A stretch of 64,000 bases of DNA from Gigantopelta aegis (lineage: Eukaryota > Mollusca > Gastropoda > Neomphalida > Peltospiridae): assembly GCF_016097555.1 (NCBI RefSeq), contig NC_054704.1, positions 94,948,204 through 95,012,203 of the forward strand, given 5' to 3'. The notes under the pieces were generated by a model that saw only the letters and a list, made by a program, of their open reading frames with translations, did no database searches and was not told the DNA's origin. Below, piece by piece: positions 41,801 to 53,008 of this stretch (position 1 is its first letter; the number at the start of each line of letters is the position of its first letter). Both the position numbers and the translations under genes were made by a program.

Positions 41801-42096
41801 CCTCAAAAGCTATGTAGCTGATCCTAGATGATACATGTAGGTTTGGCAGAAAAAGAAACATATGTCTGTACCTTGTTACAGATGCCACTTCCACAGAGCT
41901 AAAGAAGGATGCTATTTTGGGACTAGATACATACAGAACAGTTTTCTCTGGTTAATCATGTTAATAGGTGATGCACACCTACAGCTGACTCAGGTACAGG
42001 TAATTTACATACACTCACAATCAATAGACATGTAACATGTATGTGTTACAGTGTATATATATGTAGTGAGTACAAATGTACATTATCGGTACATAG

Positions 42097-42160
42097 AGAT
42101 CGATCCCAAACTGATTGTGCACCAGGCGAGGGCTTTACCACTGGGCTACGACATGCCCAG
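42097..42160 (-). mobile_element. SINE head A fragment
   Basis: GAGATCGATCCCAAACTGAT and CTTTACCACTGGGCTACGAC, complement of head A only. Confidence 0.8.
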
Positions 42161-42285
42161 ATACAAGATTTAAATGAACTTGTAAACTTATGGTGAATAT
42201 GATTTGTAATATGATTGGTTAATTACATTTTTTATCCTGATAAAATAGACAGTAACATCCACAAAGCTAATGATGATTAGACGTA

Positions 42286-42412
42286 ATATCAAAGTGACAT
42301 CATTACAAAGTGACGTAATTACAAAGTGACGTCATTACAAAGTGACGTAATTACAAATTACAAAGTGACGTCATTACAAAGTGACGTCATTACAAAGTGA
42401 CGTCATGACAAA
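42286..42412. promoter_or_regulatory. 16-bp array of CRE/ATF sites (TGACGTCA)
   Basis: The unit is ACAAAGTGACGTCATT. Perfect TGACGTCA is at 42327, 42366, 42382 and 42398; TGACGTAA at 42311 and 42343; TGACATCA at 42295. TGACGTCA is the known CREB/ATF palindrome. It is about 6 kb upstream of the FRRS1 start; function is inference. Confidence 0.55.
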
Positions 42413-43248
42413 TTTCTTTTTTAAAATATGAATCATTCAGCTGCTTGCATGAAAAAACAACATTTCAGTTTACAATGACGATAACCGTATGGAGTTTTAG
42501 ATGAGTTATTGCCTATTTGATGTTTCATTTTCTACCTCAGGCTAACCATTTTGGTCAAAAATTACATTTGTGGGCATCAGATAGACAATATGACCCACAA
42601 ATGTTAAAACTCTGTAGAGTTATTTCCTAATGCTACCGTAAGTCCTAAATAAAACCAGTTCTGATTTGAAAACGTGTATAATTTTATCATCTTTTAATAC
42701 AATAACTTTATTCCAGGTATAAAATTGGAATTTAGAAATTTAAGGGGAAAATAAAAAGAAAGGAATTGTTTTTAATGATACTTCTGTTCGTTTTAAAACA
42801 TGACTATTTGGTGTCAATATTTTGTTGTTTTTTGGGTGTGTTTTTTTACTGTAGCCAACTGTTTGAGTACATATTAATAATATTTGCTTAACATAGCCAA
42901 TTGTAAGTTTCTTTCATACTTTGTCAAATTATTTTTATTTCAAGTTTCAGACCATTTAACAACAGAAATGATTAGCAGTTTGCACAATGAACAAACAGAA
43001 TGACAGTTCACATCAAACATTTTACCCTGTGGCATGTTTAGAATGACGGAGGACTTGAAAACAATTTGACTGGTACTAGCTGGTGTCTTCTGTCATAACA
43101 AATTCCATCTAAAATTAGGTGTAAAAAACCCAGCCAGCCCTGCTAAACATGCCTAGAGAGTTTAGAACACAAGAAAACCTGCTACTCCTAATAAATAGCT
43201 GAAAGAGATCCTTCATAATATATACTCCATAGAACAGTGTACATAATA
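42413..43248. other. Intergenic, no feature seen
   Basis: AT-rich unique-looking DNA. Confidence 0.5.
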
Positions 43249-43426
43249 TACAGTGAAAACTCTCAAAATCGGACACTGTAAACAGGAATTCCTTCAAAAT
43301 AAGATGTTTTTCACAAACCCTTTTTAAATATTAGTATAGAGCAGAACCTATTTAAACTGGATACCTCTTAAAATCAGACTTTGTACTTCTTCCCGTGGGT
43401 GTCCAGTTTAGAAAGGTTTCACTGTA
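43249..43426. mobile_element. MITE with TACAGTGAAA termini, copy 1
   Basis: Termini TACAGTGAAA...CGGACACTGT and its complement ...GTGTCCAGTTT...TTTCACTGTA. TA at both edges suggests Tc1/mariner-type mobilisation. About 178 bp. Confidence 0.75.
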
Positions 43427-43639
43427 TATACCAAAACTAGACAAAATGTCACGTCATGGCTCATACTGAAGTTTTTAAAACTAATTACAGGTATTACAAA
43501 GAACAATTTCTGAGTAAACTGATAATGTGTGATATGTGGCATTTTAAAATAGACTGGATATTCTACTAAACCTGCTACTCCTAACAAATAGTTGAAAGGG
43601 ATCTTTCATAATATACTAGTACACTACACAAGACAGTAT

Positions 43640-44396
43640 AATATACTATGGCCTTTGATGTACCAGTTGTCAGGCACTGGTTGGGATGGGAAGGAAGGAA
43701 TGTTTTACTTAATGGTGCACACAACACGTTAATTACGGTTATATGGTGTCAGATATATGGTTAAAGGGGCAAACCTTAGTTTTTAAACACTAAGGCATTT
43801 TTCACATAGTCCCTAGTTTCAACCCGTAAAAATGGACACTAAGTTTATTTAATTTACAAACCTTAAACAAATTTGGATACAACAGAGTGAAACAAGAGTC
43901 TGTGACATTGAAATGCCCTTACAAATAGACAAAAACGCGACTCCATAATCATTACTTCTCAGACACATGTGCATTTTTAAAAAAATATGAAAACTGCATT
44001 TTGTGGTATTAGAAACACCAGGGTGAGCAGCAACACTTCCGTTGTACAGAAATGGACAATCTAAACAATAAAATACAAGTAATGTTTGATTTCAGTGATC
44101 ATAAACGGCTCTAATAGTGAAAAATATGCCTTAGTGTTTAAACACTAGGGTCTGTCCCTTTAAGGACCACAAAAATAATGAGAGGAAGCCACACAATGAA
44201 CTCTATCCAATTATCAGTAAGTGATCTTTTATAAGCTGCATCCCACAGACAGGATAGTACATACCACAGCCTTTGTTATACCAGTTGTGGAGCAGTGACT
44301 GGAACTAGAAATAGCTCAATGGGTCTATTGACAGGGATCAATCCTAGACCAACTGTGAATCAGGCAAGTGCTTTACTACTGAGCTACATCCTGCAT
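43640..44396 (-). mobile_element. SINE, tail B and head A, split by the TTAA element
   Basis: The tail (GGAATGTTTTACTTAATGGT, GGTTATATGGTGTCAGATAT) ends at 43766. The body and head resume at 44161 (GGACCACAAAAATAATGAG...) and end GCTTTACTACTGAGCTACAT. A further scrap of SINE body lies at 43649-43688. Confidence 0.85.
43767..44160. mobile_element. TTAA-flanked MITE with about 45-bp inverted repeats
   Basis: The left end AGGGGCAAACCTTAG... and the right end, read inward as AGGGACAGACCCTAG..., continue as matching repeats through TTTAAACACTAAGGCAT. It interrupts a SINE at GGTTAAGGACC and leaves TTAA on both sides, which points to piggyBac-type integration. Confidence 0.82.
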
Positions 44397-44750
44397 CCAC
44401 CCACCCACCCACCCCCAATCCCGGGTTTGGATGTGGAAAACCTGTATTACATTGAGTTAAGTCAATCCTACAACTCAACTCATCACACCTCAAGCAAGCC
44501 CATTATCATTGAATTCCATCCCATCCCATCTTAAATAGACCACTCATCATTCTTCTAAGTAAAAAACCCATCAACTTATATTAAACTGTTTGTTTTGTCA
44601 AGCTCTTTTCTCTCAAATAGACACTGGCAAGGATATTCGGCTAAAAGTTACATGTCTGGGAGCTTGTAACTTTTTTGTTGTTTAAGATACATAGCTCAAA
44701 CTTTACAATATCAAACAGGCAGATTGATACACATAATGTCACCAGTTAAC

Positions 44751-44904
44751 CAGTGGCGTAGCGTGGGCGGGGCCACCGGGGCAGTTGCCCTGGGAGCAAA
44801 ATTCTGGACTGGTGGAAGGGACTTGGGAGTGCCAATGGTCCACTGGTTAGGGGGCGCAATACTTGCCTTGCCCCAGGCGCTGGCAAACCATGCTACGCCA
44901 CCGA
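44751..44904. mobile_element. MITE with CAGTGGCGTAGCGTGG ends, copy 2, inverted
   Basis: It carries the same interior as the 11817 copy but in opposite orientation (GGTGGAAGGGACTTG, GGGGGCGCAATACTTG). One terminus is mutated (GCCACCG). The flanks GTTAAC and ATTAAC are consistent with an imperfect duplication. Confidence 0.85.
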
Positions 44905-44974
44905 TTAACAATTTAACATGCGAGATGAACATTGGCTGTTTTGTATTGTGGACAACAGGGTGTGACAAGAAGAA

Positions 44975-45252
44975 ATTGGTTTTGTTTAACGACACATTGA
45001 TTAATTCACCATGGGCTGTTGGATGTCAAACATTTGGTAATTCTAACATGTAGTCACCAGAGGAAACCCACTACATTTTACCTAATGTAGCAAAGGATCT
45101 TTTATATGCATTTTCCCACAGACAGAAAGCACATACCATAGCAATTTATTGTGCACTGAGTGGAACAGGAAAAAAAACAATCAGTTGAATGGATCTGCCA
45201 AGGTGGTTCGATCCTGCAACACAAGCACCTCTTGAGCTAAATATTGCCCCTT
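44975..45252 (-). mobile_element. SINE, tail A and head C
   Basis: Tail GGTTTTGTTTAACGACACAT; head AGGTGGTTCGATCCTGCAAC and CACCTCTTGAGCTAAATATT. Confidence 0.85.
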
Positions 45253-45528
45253 ATATTAAAGATGCTATATCATAGAACGTATTACAAGTGCCATATTTTA
45301 CTATTTTTATATTTTATTGTTATAAATAAGTACATATTAATTGGTCCCACAAATAATTTTTGCATACATAACTCAGGCATGTCAAACTTGTAATGTGCTT
45401 GGAATACAGTGTAAAAAGAGCTGTGTTCAGCATGACTAGATTCTTATGAAAATCAAGTCACAAAATCTGGCAAGTTGACTGTTGGAAACCAAATAGGATG
45501 ATCAGAAACAGTTGTTTTCTACAAACAT

Positions 45529-45768
45529 TTTGTTTTATTTAACAACACCACTAGAGCACATTGATTTATTATTCATCGGCTATTGGATGTCAAACATTTG
45601 GTAATTTTAACATATAGTCTTAGAGATGAAACCTGCCACATTTTTTCCATTCGCAGCAAGGTATCCTTTATATGTACCATCCCACAGACAGGATAGAACA
45701 TACCACAGCCTTTGATATACCAGTCATAGTGCACTGGCTGGAACGCGAAATAGACCAATGGACCAATG
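45529..45768 (-). mobile_element. SINE, tail A, head missing
   Basis: GTTTTATTTAACAACACCAC through AACGCGAAATAGACCAATGG; truncated before the B box. Confidence 0.88.
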
Positions 45769-45991
45769 ACTTGTTTTCTACAAAGGCAGTGAACGTGCTG
45801 GCAACATTGCCTGCATAATGTTATGGAGTTTTCACCTCAAATGAACACACCCAATTCCATTTGTCATCAACTAAACATTTACTGATAAAAAAATGTGTTT
45901 TCTACTAGTAAATTAGTTTAATCGGTTGTAATTTTTATGGGCATGTAGTTGATGGTATAATGTTTACATTTCAAAGCATATAACGCCTTTA

Positions 45992-46214
45992 AGAATGAAG
46001 GAATATTTTATTTAAGTACACATTCAACACATTTTAATTACACTTATATTGCATTAGAAATATAGTTAAGGACCACACAGATAATGAGAGATGTAACCCG
46101 CTGCCACTACACAATGGGTCACTCTTTCGGATTAGCAGCAATGTGTCTTTTATATCCAACCTCCCACACAGACAGGACAGTACATACCACAACTTTTGTT
46201 ACACCAGTTGTATA
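45992..46214 (-). mobile_element. SINE, tail B, head missing
   Basis: GGAATATTTTATTTAAGTAC, AGTTAAGGACCACACAGATA and CAGTACATACCACAACTTTT. Confidence 0.82.
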
Positions 46215-46707
46215 GTAGCACCTGTAAGTAGCCACTTGCCATAAGAGGCCAAGTACTTTTTAGTTAGCAGCTTAGTATACCATGTACAAGTTTGACTGCT
46301 CACACATTTTACAAGCTTATGCATGTACACATCTGGCTTTTCTTGAGGTTTAACAGATTTGACAACTTGGAAGCAGCTCTGTTTTTAATTACAAGTATTC
46401 ACTTTGCACTAAGAATAGAGTTAATATATAGAGACGAGGTGAGATTGTACATGTGGTGGGAGGCGGCCAGAAACCTGCCAAGCACTGCAGATTGTATCTA
46501 TTAGATGATTCATGCTTACAGAGTAAAACAGTAATGCAGGGGAAACGAGTATAATGTAATTAAAGCACTTAAATAAACACTTGTTCAGTGACAGCTCACA
46601 GTAGCAGGGCCTCACTCCACCACATAGTGATCATAATCGGGGTGGGTGTAGTTTCAAATAAAGGGGTTGTGTGTTAAAAAAGAAAAGAAAAAAAAAGATA
46701 ATAATAA

Positions 46708-47252
46708 AAATGTTGGGAAGAGATATCAATGGTTATCTAATGACATTACAGGTATTTAATAAACTACTATTAGATCTGTGTGTATACATGTATGTATTTT
46801 ACGAATACATACATGTTTATTTTTTAATACTATGTAAATGTTGAGAAGAGAAAAACGGCTGATATCAATGGTTATCTAATGACATTACAGGTATTTAATA
46901 AACTACTATTAGATCTGTGTGTATACATGTATGTATTTTACGAATACATACATGTTTATTTTTTAATACTATGTAAATGTTGAGAAGAGAAAAACGGCTG
47001 ATATCAATGGTTATCTAATGACATTACAGGTATTTAATAAACTACTATTAGATCTGTGTGTATACATGTATGTATTTTACGAATACATACATGTTTATTT
47101 TTTAATACTATGTAAATGTTGAGAAGAGAAAAACGGCTGATATCAATGGTTATCTAATGACATTACAGGTATTTAATAAACTACTATTAGATCTGTGTGT
47201 ATACATGTATGTATTTTACGAATACATACATGCATATTTTTTAATACTATGT
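46708..47252. repeat. 139-bp tandem array, four copies
   Basis: GATATCAATGG recurs at 46722, 46861, 47000 and 47139. Copies are nearly identical. Each carries the palindrome-like ACATGTATGTATTTTACGAA + TACATACATG. Confidence 0.95.
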
Positions 47253-47305
47253 AAATGGATGATTAAAAGATTTACATGTACTGGTTAGTTATAGAATGGA
47301 TTTCA

Positions 47306-47535
47306 AGTAATATTTGTTTAATGACACTTCAGCACATTGTAAACTACAGTTATATGTTATCCATCATATTTCAATTCTTGGTTGAAAGAATTTTACAGAG
47401 GAAACCCCACTGCTGCCACAGACTAAGCAGCAAGGGATCTTTTATATGCACTTTGTCATAGATAGGACTGTACATACTTACATGTGTACTACAGCCTTTG
47501 TTGTACCAGTTGTGGGGTACTGGTTCATGAGTCAT
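47306..47535 (-). mobile_element. Degraded SINE, mixed tail
   Basis: Weak tail (TTTGTTTAATGACACTTCAG) and clear body (GCAGCAAGGGATCTTTTATA, CAGCCTTTGTTGTACCAGTT). Confidence 0.7.
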
Positions 47536-49359
47536 GGCTATACAAACATAATGGCGTATATAGAGATTAATTTACAAGTACTTGTAAGTGAATTGTATAA
47601 AATGTATAAACCATTAAAACTGTAAAATGATTATGGTGCAAGATCTTGAACAATAATACAAGTCTTCAATGCTTTTCTTAACTCCGTACAGCAAACATGT
47701 GAACATGTGAATGACTCTTCATGACTAGAAAATGGAATTGGTAGAATTTGAAATTCTATCAGCATATTAGAATTCCCATTTCTACCAGCAGAGAAATTAG
47801 AATTTGTAATTATTAAAAAACAACTTTTTGATACCACTTTTGATGGTTGCTTAAACCATCTTGCTCACACCATGTTCATTCTGAATACCACTTTAACATC
47901 CCTATTTGGCAGCAACTGTACCCTATCAACCATTCCTGTTGGTCATCACTTAAATATTTAGTATCAATATTCCAGTCAACACATCTTATCCTATACTTTC
48001 ACAAAATCTGGTATCGCCCCTTCTGCTTACCTTGATACTGACTACGATAAATAAATTAATCAACATGAAAATCAGATTCACCAAACGTTAGTAATTTCCA
48101 AAGTAATTCCTGTAAAATTCCTCAAGCAGAATGTGAAACAACCACTGGTAGCACCTGCTACATCATGGTAACACAATATTGAATATTTAAACTTAGATCT
48201 ATTTACTGTTAGAAAAATTCAATCACTTTACCGACAAACAAAAATGATTTCAGATGCCACACCAATTCAGTCCGACTTCTCGATACATGTATCCAGGTAT
48301 AGCCAGTCCAACTCATAGACAAGTTTGAAAAGTAGACACTCACCAAACAAGTTCCCATCCCTGATTCATAGGAAATTCCTCTGTGATAAACAAGTACAGC
48401 GGCAAAATGTCAGAACCCCACTACCAACAAACAGCAAGGATTAGTCAAACAGAACACTAGAGAGTCTACACATGTCAGACTTGACCTACCTTGTGACAAG
48501 AGCATGTAACGGGAGAGAAAAGTAATCCACAGTTTAAACCAAACTTCATGCAACTCTCACCCCCCTTGTTCATCACACACTTTCAGCCTCCATGCTTATA
48601 GCAGTGGCCAGATAGGGTTTCACAGCCAAATATGGCCCAATGACCCCAAGCTGTGACCTTTCTGAATCAAGTTGGGAGAAGCAGTGAAGATATAAATAGT
48701 TTACCAACCGGCTTCTCCCATACACATGCTTGAGGCCTCCTAAAGGATGTATATGTACTAGTATGTAAAGTGGCAGCTGATAGTAAAAGAGAAATATTTA
48801 CAAACAAAAGATATCAAGATATTGCTATACACTTACAAAGTGTGTACATTTAAAAACAAAGGAAACCCACATTAAATTATCAGAATGCTTTTTTGTAGAT
48901 GTAATTTCTGTACATACATACATATGAATACAGTATGATGTACAAGTGAACATCTACATACATGCATATGAGTAGATATACAAATATACTTTGGCACCTG
49001 GCTAATCCATAAATCTGCTATAACCAGATTAACCCAATCTGATCCAACACCTTTCCAAAATGTATTACCTGGGGGTTTTGGGATGTGTGGAGGAGGCTGG
49101 AATGTTACTTCCAGTTTTGAATGAAACTGGGTCATTTGCAAACTGCGTCTGTTCAACTCAGTTTTGTTTTTAAAAAGTCTATGACAATGCACATTAGGCA
49201 AGTACATTAAAAACAAACAAAAAATTGCAATCCCTATATTATTTGTCTTAAAAAACATAAGTTAATTTTTTTTTAAAGAATTTAAGATATATACTTTTGT
49301 CTGGGCCACGACAACAGCATCAACCTATTATTTAGCTCAGTGTTAAGTTTTCATTTCTG
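47536..49359. other. Intergenic, one doubtful ORF
   Basis: Holds the 48872-49258 frame listed separately. Otherwise unique-looking sequence without exon signals. Confidence 0.45.
48872..49258 (-). CDS. Doubtful 128-codon ORF with signal-like N-terminus
   Basis: A single open frame in otherwise empty intergenic DNA. It starts MFFKTNNIGIAIFCLFLMYL then PNVHC, which resembles a signal peptide, followed by a basic and then a proline-rich segment (FQPPPHIPKPPG). No domain is recognised, no splice pattern is evident and the last third is simple-sequence-like (ISTHMHVCRC). It may be chance. Confidence 0.15.
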   Translation of the reverse strand: MFFKTNNIGIAIFCLFLMYLPNVHCHRLFKNKTELNRRSLQMTQFHSKLEVTFQPPPHIPKPPGNTFWKGVGSDWVNLVIADLWISQVPKYICISTHMHVCRCSLVHHTVFICMYVQKLHLQKSILII

Positions 49360-49467
49360 GGGTGGGATCTATAGCTTAGTTTGTAGAGCATTTGCCTGAA
49401 GAAGGAAATGTTTTATTTAATGATGGATCTCAACACTTTTTATTTTACGGTTATATGGCATCAGACA
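49360..49467. mobile_element. SINE scraps at the LINE junction
   Basis: A plus-strand head-like piece (GGTGGGATCTATAGCTTAGT) is followed by a minus-strand tail B piece (GAAATGTTTTATTTAATGAT, GGTTATATGGCATCAGACA) that joins the LINE directly. Confidence 0.6.
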
Positions 49468-50473
49468 AGTCTTCTACCACACTCTTCACTCTATCACCAA
49501 AGAAAAAAGCAGGAACAATCAAAATTGGGAACACTCCACTGAGACATGCAGATGAAGTAACATACCTTGGGGTCACCTTCGACAAGAAACAAACTTGGAA
49601 ACCACATATTCAAAAGGCAGAGACAAAAGCCAGATGCAAATTAGCCATCATGCGGAAACTAGCAGGAACTAGCTGGGGAGCAAATGAGACAATTCTCAAG
49701 AGAGTATATCAAGGAACTGTACGGCCGCATCTTGAATACGGTTCATCAGCCTGGTCAACCACTGCAAAGACCAACCAGCAAGCTTTAGACAAGGTTCAAA
49801 ACCAAGCTCTGCGAATCATAACGGGATCCATGAAGTCTACACCCATTAAAGACATGGAAAAAACTGCAGCAATACAACCCCTTGGTGAGAGGAGAGATGC
49901 CAAGATCATGATCCAGGCAGAGAAATTCAGGTACCTGCCCAATCATCCAATGAAACAAAGAATGGATGGTCTGACAAAGAATCGTCTCAAATGTAGCAGT
50001 TTCATCCACCAAAGCAGAAGACTTACTAGAGAACACCAAGCTAACCCGTTACCAAAGACACTTCCATTTTGCCCAACAGATCTTCCACAACCATGGAATG
50101 ATGAACAAGCCAATCTACAGATCAGCATGTCTGTCCCACAATTAGCTTCAGCAGACTCCCAAAACGACCTGGTCAAACGGTCACTGGCAATGGCTATGAT
50201 CAGTGACCGGTACCCAGAAGAATCTTGGATCCATGCATACACTGATGGATCGTCAACAAATGCTGTGGCCAATGGAGGGGCAGGCATATTTATCAAGCTC
50301 CCTTCAAGAAATACCCTAACTGCAAAAGTACCAACCGGCACCCACAGTTCCAACTACAATGCAGAAACCCATGCACTTATTCAGGCTGCTACAATGATCA
50401 AGGATGCAAAAGAAGACTGTCAACAAGTTGTCTTCCTCACAGATGCTCTCTCAGTCCTACAAGCCTTGCAAGG
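49468..50473 (+). mobile_element. LINE fragment: RT C-terminus and RNase H
   Basis: About 335 codons are open. The start (TPLRHADEVTYLGVTFDKKQ, TWKPHI) and LEYGSSAWS followed by LDKVQNQALRIITG are typical of the end of non-LTR reverse transcriptases. Further on, the RNase H domain shows YTDGS, NYNAETHAL and FLTDALSVLQAL with the expected D, E, D residues. RNase H places it near the I/R1/LOA-type clades. Both element ends are missing: the left side joins SINE-tail sequence (49403-49467) and the right side joins a foldback hairpin. Confidence 0.88.
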
Positions 50474-50585
50474 CCATTTCGTATCATGTTTATTTCACTC
50501 GGGACATAAACATGATACGAAATGGAAGCTCGTTTAATATCCTATAAATATCACAAGACACTCTGGGAGTATCCTCTATTTATTT
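50474..50585. repeat. Foldback element ending the LINE fragment
   Basis: A perfect 19-bp stem, CCATTTCGTATCATGTTTA (50474-50492) with its complement at 50507-50525, and a loop containing CACTCGGG. It is followed by CACTCTGGGAGTATCCTCTA, which is also found beside the 29957 hairpin. Confidence 0.8.
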
Positions 50586-50617
50586 AAGTGAAGTTGTATG
50601 TATCTGATATTAATGAT

Positions 50618-50702
50618 AGTGGAAATAAAATAAAATAAAATAATAAATAAAATAAGATAAATAAATAAGTAAATAAATAAATAAATACAAAAATAAATAA
50701 TT
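50618..50702. repeat. AAATA/AAAT low-complexity run
   Basis: AATAAAATAAAATAATAAAT and similar, just beyond the 50474 foldback element. Confidence 0.9.
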
Positions 50703-52504
50703 TGTGGATAGACATTTAACATTGATTAGTAGTTGTACGACTGTCTGTTTTTTAATGAAACGATAAGGGGAAAATAGAGCTGTGATAAAGGTCTATGTGA
50801 GTTAGGGGTTTTGTTTTTGTATGAGGAAGGGGAGGCATATTTTATTAAATTTTAAATACTGATACATCATTGGTAAATCTGCGTGAATATTTAACTATAA
50901 TTCTAATTGTTAAAAGTAGCAAACACATTCCACTAAAGTTAATTTTATTGTATTAATCTTTTAATTTTGCATTCTTATAATACCCTTGACAGGTGACTCC
51001 AGAGACTTTGTCTAAGTTAAGGTTTCACTGCTTTTGGTCTTAAACCATTCCGATGTAAACTTTAGTAGACCATTTTTTGCAGCCATTTTAACATGTTATA
51101 CGAAATATGTACGTTAGTCACTAGAGATTCACAGCTCCTACGAAGCTACTAATGATGCTCATGACAACTGTCAATCATGCCCCCAATTTGTATATAGCCT
51201 CGATACTGTCCAATTCAGCAAGGGACGGTACTCTTCGCGCACATGTGCAATGGGAATATGAAAGAGGTCTATTACCAAATGTTTGACATCCAGTACTGAT
51301 GATAAATACATAAATGTGCTCTACAGGTGTCGTTAAACACAAACAACTTTTCAGACTGAGTCCTGATATGGCTGACTGAACAATGTCAAACCAGGTCATC
51401 TGCCTACACACATGGGATCACTCCTTGAAATTCAGTCTGTCACCAGGCAATGGAATGATCCAACAAAAGAATGACAGCCCCCAGTGTTCCTACTCTTAAC
51501 AGTCTCTCCAGTGAAAATATTTCTAATGACAAACCCATCTGTGTTACACCGAACTTGAATAATGACCCAAATATACTCCAAACAGCAAGCACTCACAGCT
51601 CCCAGTGGGTGCAGCATGTTGTTAAAATGTAATATACAACAGAGAAGCAATTATAATAACTTGTAGCATTTTCAAATACACTCAGCAGGCCCTGTCACAT
51701 TTTCCAGTTTGAACAAATTGAAATGTCCTAGATAAATGCATACTGAAAATGTATAGCAAAATTTACAAGTAAACTGCCTGTGTGCCATAACTATAATTCA
51801 TAAAGGCAAAACACATTTATCATAAATAAGAATGACAATTCATGGGTGTCACAGTGTAAAAAATAGTGGTACTACTTGAAGTTGCCAGACTCTCATTTCA
51901 AATTCACCTGTGATGGAGATTTTCACACATACAACAAATATAACACACACCCCAAAAACAAAGTGGTACGGCCACCACTGCAGTTAATATGAATGAGCTA
52001 AAGAACAGAAAACCACACACACACCCATAGAGTGGGTGAAATTATCTGCTTTGATACTAATAATATTGACATATATTATCCACTCCCACCCACACCTCAA
52101 AACGGCAAGCAAGTCAGGGAAACAGGGAAACTCTTTTTACGTGCCCCTATCCACAAGGGTTCAGGCACGCCCACCCCGGATTCAGCCTCTGACTATGCCA
52201 GTGACCGACTCCGGGGCAAGCAAGTCACACAAAGTAACTGTGGATCTAACTTTAAGTAAGAGAAATGTGCCATTTTTATACCCTCTGTCCCCCTCCCCCC
52301 TTGTACTGTTATATGTGTCATTGTCATTGTGATGTCATTTGACCAATATTATTGGATTATTTTTGTCAGTATTTATGTCTGTTTGATTTTGTAATAACTA
52401 CTAAATAATATTTTAGGTTTTGTTTTTGCAATAAATACTAGATAAAAATATAATTTGAACAGCAATGACTGACTGCACTTTACTTTATAAATACAAAAAC
52501 GTTT
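50703..52504. other. Intergenic, no gene seen
   Basis: Short overlapping frames at 52032-52332 show no recognised content. One SINE tail at 51266. Confidence 0.45.
51266..51345 (+). mobile_element. SINE tail A fragment
   Basis: TTACCAAATGTTTGACATCC through GTCGTTAAACACAAACAA. Confidence 0.75.
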
Positions 52505-52562
52505 TAAAATTTTCTTTTGGTTTAACGACATCACTAGATCAAACTGATTTATAAATACCAGA
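52505..52562 (-). mobile_element. SINE tail A fragment
   Basis: TTTTGGTTTAACGACATCAC, then a few tail bases. Confidence 0.6.
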
Positions 52563-52796
52563 GAGACCATTCTTTTGAAAATGTTATGTAACCCCTGACA
52601 AACACCCTGATCCCTCTCCCACTGCATTTTGTAATTCATCCCATTATATCTCCTGCCAGATAGAGCATTACATAATTGTTAATGGAAGCGAATACAAACA
52701 GATATGTGATACCATTTCAAAGGGTGGGCTGGTGTTATGAATGCAGATGTGTGGGTGAGGGACAATTTAGTGTTGGTAAGTGGATGGAGCATGGAT

Positions 52797-52964
52797 GTAT
52801 GGACAGACGGACAGGCGAATGGAAGGAAGATGATGGATTAATGTAAAGATGGATAGATGGATTGATGGTTGGATGGATGGATGGATGGATGGATTGATGG
52901 TTGGTTGAATGGATGGATGGATGGATTGATTGATGGTTGGATGGTTGGTTGGTTGGTTGAATGG

Positions 52965-52998
<34 letters not shown>

Positions 52999-52999
52999 A
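52797..52999. repeat. GGAT tetranucleotide array
   Basis: TGGATGGATGG with GGTT variants, ending in a SINE. Confidence 0.95.
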
Positions 53000-53008
53000 T
53001 CTGACTTT

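Noticed and set aside
49392..49467. N-terminal extension of the LINE frame
   Set aside because: This part is SINE tail sequence fused in frame by chance.
52032..52332. Overlapping plus-strand frames of 75 and 98 codons
   Set aside because: No recognised motif, no splice pattern and low-complexity Pro/Ser content.
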